Part shown: piece by piece, positions 62,695 through 64,000 of the stretch | How the letters are laid out: the number at the start of each line of letters is the position of its first letter | How positions within the stretch are numbered: the stretch's first letter is position 1 | DNA from: Hemerocallis citrina | Taxonomy: Eukaryota; Streptophyta; Magnoliopsida; Asparagales; Asphodelaceae | NCBI GenBank assembly: GCA_017893485.1 | Contig: CM030366.1 | Span: forward strand, 100,328,953-100,392,952 | DNA length: 64,000 bases | Direction: 5' to 3' | The notes under the pieces: model-generated | The model's input: the letters and a program-made list of their open reading frames with translations, nothing else | What the model was told of the DNA's origin: nothing | The model's database searches: none | Program-made: the position numbers and the translations under genes

Positions 62695-63305
62695 AGTTAT
62701 CCAAATTTTTCTTTCTTAAAATTTTCATCCAAAAATTCTCAAATTCCAACAGTCAAGTTATACAAATTTCTTCCCAAAACCCCTAGCGAAAAAAAAAAAA
62801 AAAAAAAAAAAAACCGAAGTCATCTTCTTCAACCCCAGATCAGATCCGAATCTCCAGTTCCCGTCACCATACCAAAGTCATCTTCTTCATCTTCAACTCA
62901 AGATCCTGCAGCCGCCAGCATCGTCATTTGATCCAACCCATCTTCATCTTCAACTCAACAACCAACAATCGAAGTCTAGATCCGAAGTCATCCCTCCAGA
63001 TCCGAACTCCAGATCTTCAACTCTCGATCCCTCCATCTTCAACTCAGCACTGCGAACGAAGTCCAGATTCGAACTCCAGATTCGAGCTGACTTCCTGTCT
63101 GTTTGAACTTACCATACAATTCGTCAACTCCCGATCCCTCCATCCTGCACCACATCTTCTTCGTCTTCAACTCCCGATCCCTCCAGATCCGAACTCCAGA
63201 TCCTTCAACTTTTGTAACAGATCCTTCAGATCAGATCAGATCCTCAACTTTTGTTTATTAAAGAAAAAAAAGAGAAAAAAAGAAAAAGAAAGAAAAAGAA
63301 AAGAG

Positions 63306-63361
<56 letters not shown>

Positions 63362-63606
63362 GTACAACTCCTTGATGGCATCTCAGTCTTCCTCCGGCCT
63401 CCTACATTCTCCTTACATCACTCATCACCATACACCACCTCTACTTCCGCCACCGGTAGCACCGCCCTACCCCCTAACCCGATCTAGACACCAGCAGCAT
63501 CTTTCTTCACATTGTGCTCTCAGTCATAGCAGCGCTCACAGTGCTTCTTTCCTCACATCCTCGGTCATGCCCGTCACTCCGGCCTTGCCGTCTCCTGCTA
63601 ATTGAA
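62695..63606 (+). other. Leader region with repeated GATCCGAACTCCAGATC words
   Basis: No gag domain is recognisable. Contents: poly(A) at 62789-62813; a region at 62815-63250 made of imperfect repeats of CAACTC(C/A)CGATCCCTCCA, AGATCCGAACTCCAGAT and CATCTTCTTC; an A/G-rich run; and (AT)n at 63308-63358. A short Pro/Ser/His-rich frame at 63375-63605 could be a remnant. Confidence 0.6.
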
Positions 63607-64000
63607 CTAATACTCCGCAACGCCTCCCTCAGATGGAACTACAGCTCATGGGTCAGTCTATCAATGCTGGCTCCTCTGCTCCTGCACTTTCTGCCACTCC
63701 CGGTATGAATTCGTTCTGGATTTTAGATTCTGGTGCATCACATCATCTCACTAGTAATCAGACACTATTCACCACCTACACAACACTTTCCTCTCAATCT
63801 CCATCTCTACACACAGCTGATGGCTCACCACTTCTTATCACACACTCAGGGACAATTAACTCTCCCACTCTCACATTACCATATATTCTCTATGCTCCTC
63901 ACTTATCAATAAACCTTATTTCTATTAGTGCGTTGTGCGATAATGGTCTTGTCGTTACGTTTGACTCTTTAGGTTGTTCTATTACTGATTCCTCCACCGG
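63607..64000 (+). CDS. copia protease (start of pol), partial
   Basis: An open frame runs from about 63607 to the window edge: LPQMELQLMGQSINAGSS, then SFWILDSGASHHLTSN with the DSGA aspartic-protease active site at about 63726, then LPYILYAPHLSINLISIS, the conserved block after copia protease. No stop occurs, so this pol may still be intact beyond the window. The protease cuts the retroelement polyprotein. Confidence 0.88.

Larger units (their letters stand above)
62544..64000 (+). mobile_element. Ty1/copia retrotransposon, 5' part (cut by window end)
   Basis: A short LTR (62544-62667, TGTTAGATGTTATAGTCCC to TCTCTCA, 124 bp) with TATA-like CTTATATATAAG near 62600. The PBS TGGTATCAAAGCC is at 62682-62694. 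An A-run and an atypical leader follow, then protease coding from about 63607 open to the window edge. The 3' half is outside. Different family from the element at 1-6331. Confidence 0.85.

Overview
This window is nuclear DNA of a flowering plant. The evidence is dense angiosperm-type transposable elements (Ty1/copia and Ty3/gypsy LTR elements with initiator-Met primer sites, a TRIM, LINEs, hAT, MULE and Helitron elements, MITEs) plus one host-derived locus, a plant CDC5-like MYB/splicing-factor gene. The species cannot be told from the sequence. I found no intact host gene, no tRNA or rRNA gene and no CRISPR array. Nearly every coding trace carries stops or frameshifts.

Layout. 1-6331: 5' part of a Ty1/copia element on the minus strand (LTR, PBS, gag, zinc knuckle, protease, integrase, RT), split in gag by a LINE-like insertion with a 15-bp target duplication. 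The copia LTR itself sits in a decayed hAT transposon (6332-8820). 8821-9835: LINE and LTR scraps. 9840-18240: a Ty3/gypsy chromovirus on the minus strand, with a long LTR (13137 to about 17366) wedged between its RT and gag. 18660-26170: 5' part of a second gypsy element (plus strand) whose gag is split by solo LTR C (19073-24962), itself split by solo LTR D (20131-23435). 26183 to about 34000: a LINE on the minus strand, split in its endonuclease domain by solo LTR F (27459-31139), which carries a hAT MITE.

34203-47377: a Mutator-like element with a perfect 9-bp target duplication and TIRs of about 220 bp. It is occupied by an 11.9-kb Helitron (35216-47137, minus strand, Rep/Pif1-helicase gene), which in turn is occupied by solo LTR E (42700-46901). 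The MULE ends about 200 bp upstream of the ATG of the CDC5-like gene.

47582 to about 62117: the CDC5-like locus on the plus strand. It still reads as plant CDC5 over several exons but has a stop at codon 12, several frameshifts and one exon interrupted by three separate transposons: a TRIM, a hAT MITE and a small Helitron. Each leaves a target footprint that lets the original reading frame be followed across it. Introns hold more MITEs, a RTE-type LINE tail and a 183-bp Helitron. 62544-64000: the 5' end of another Ty1/copia element with a protease motif and apparently no normal gag, cut by the window edge.

The genes do not form a working pathway. The window is a record of layered insertions around and into a dying copy of a PRP19-complex gene. 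I see no convincing new biological system; the most informative material is the insertion order, the double 5' terminus of the Helitron, and MITEs with unusual palindromic interiors.
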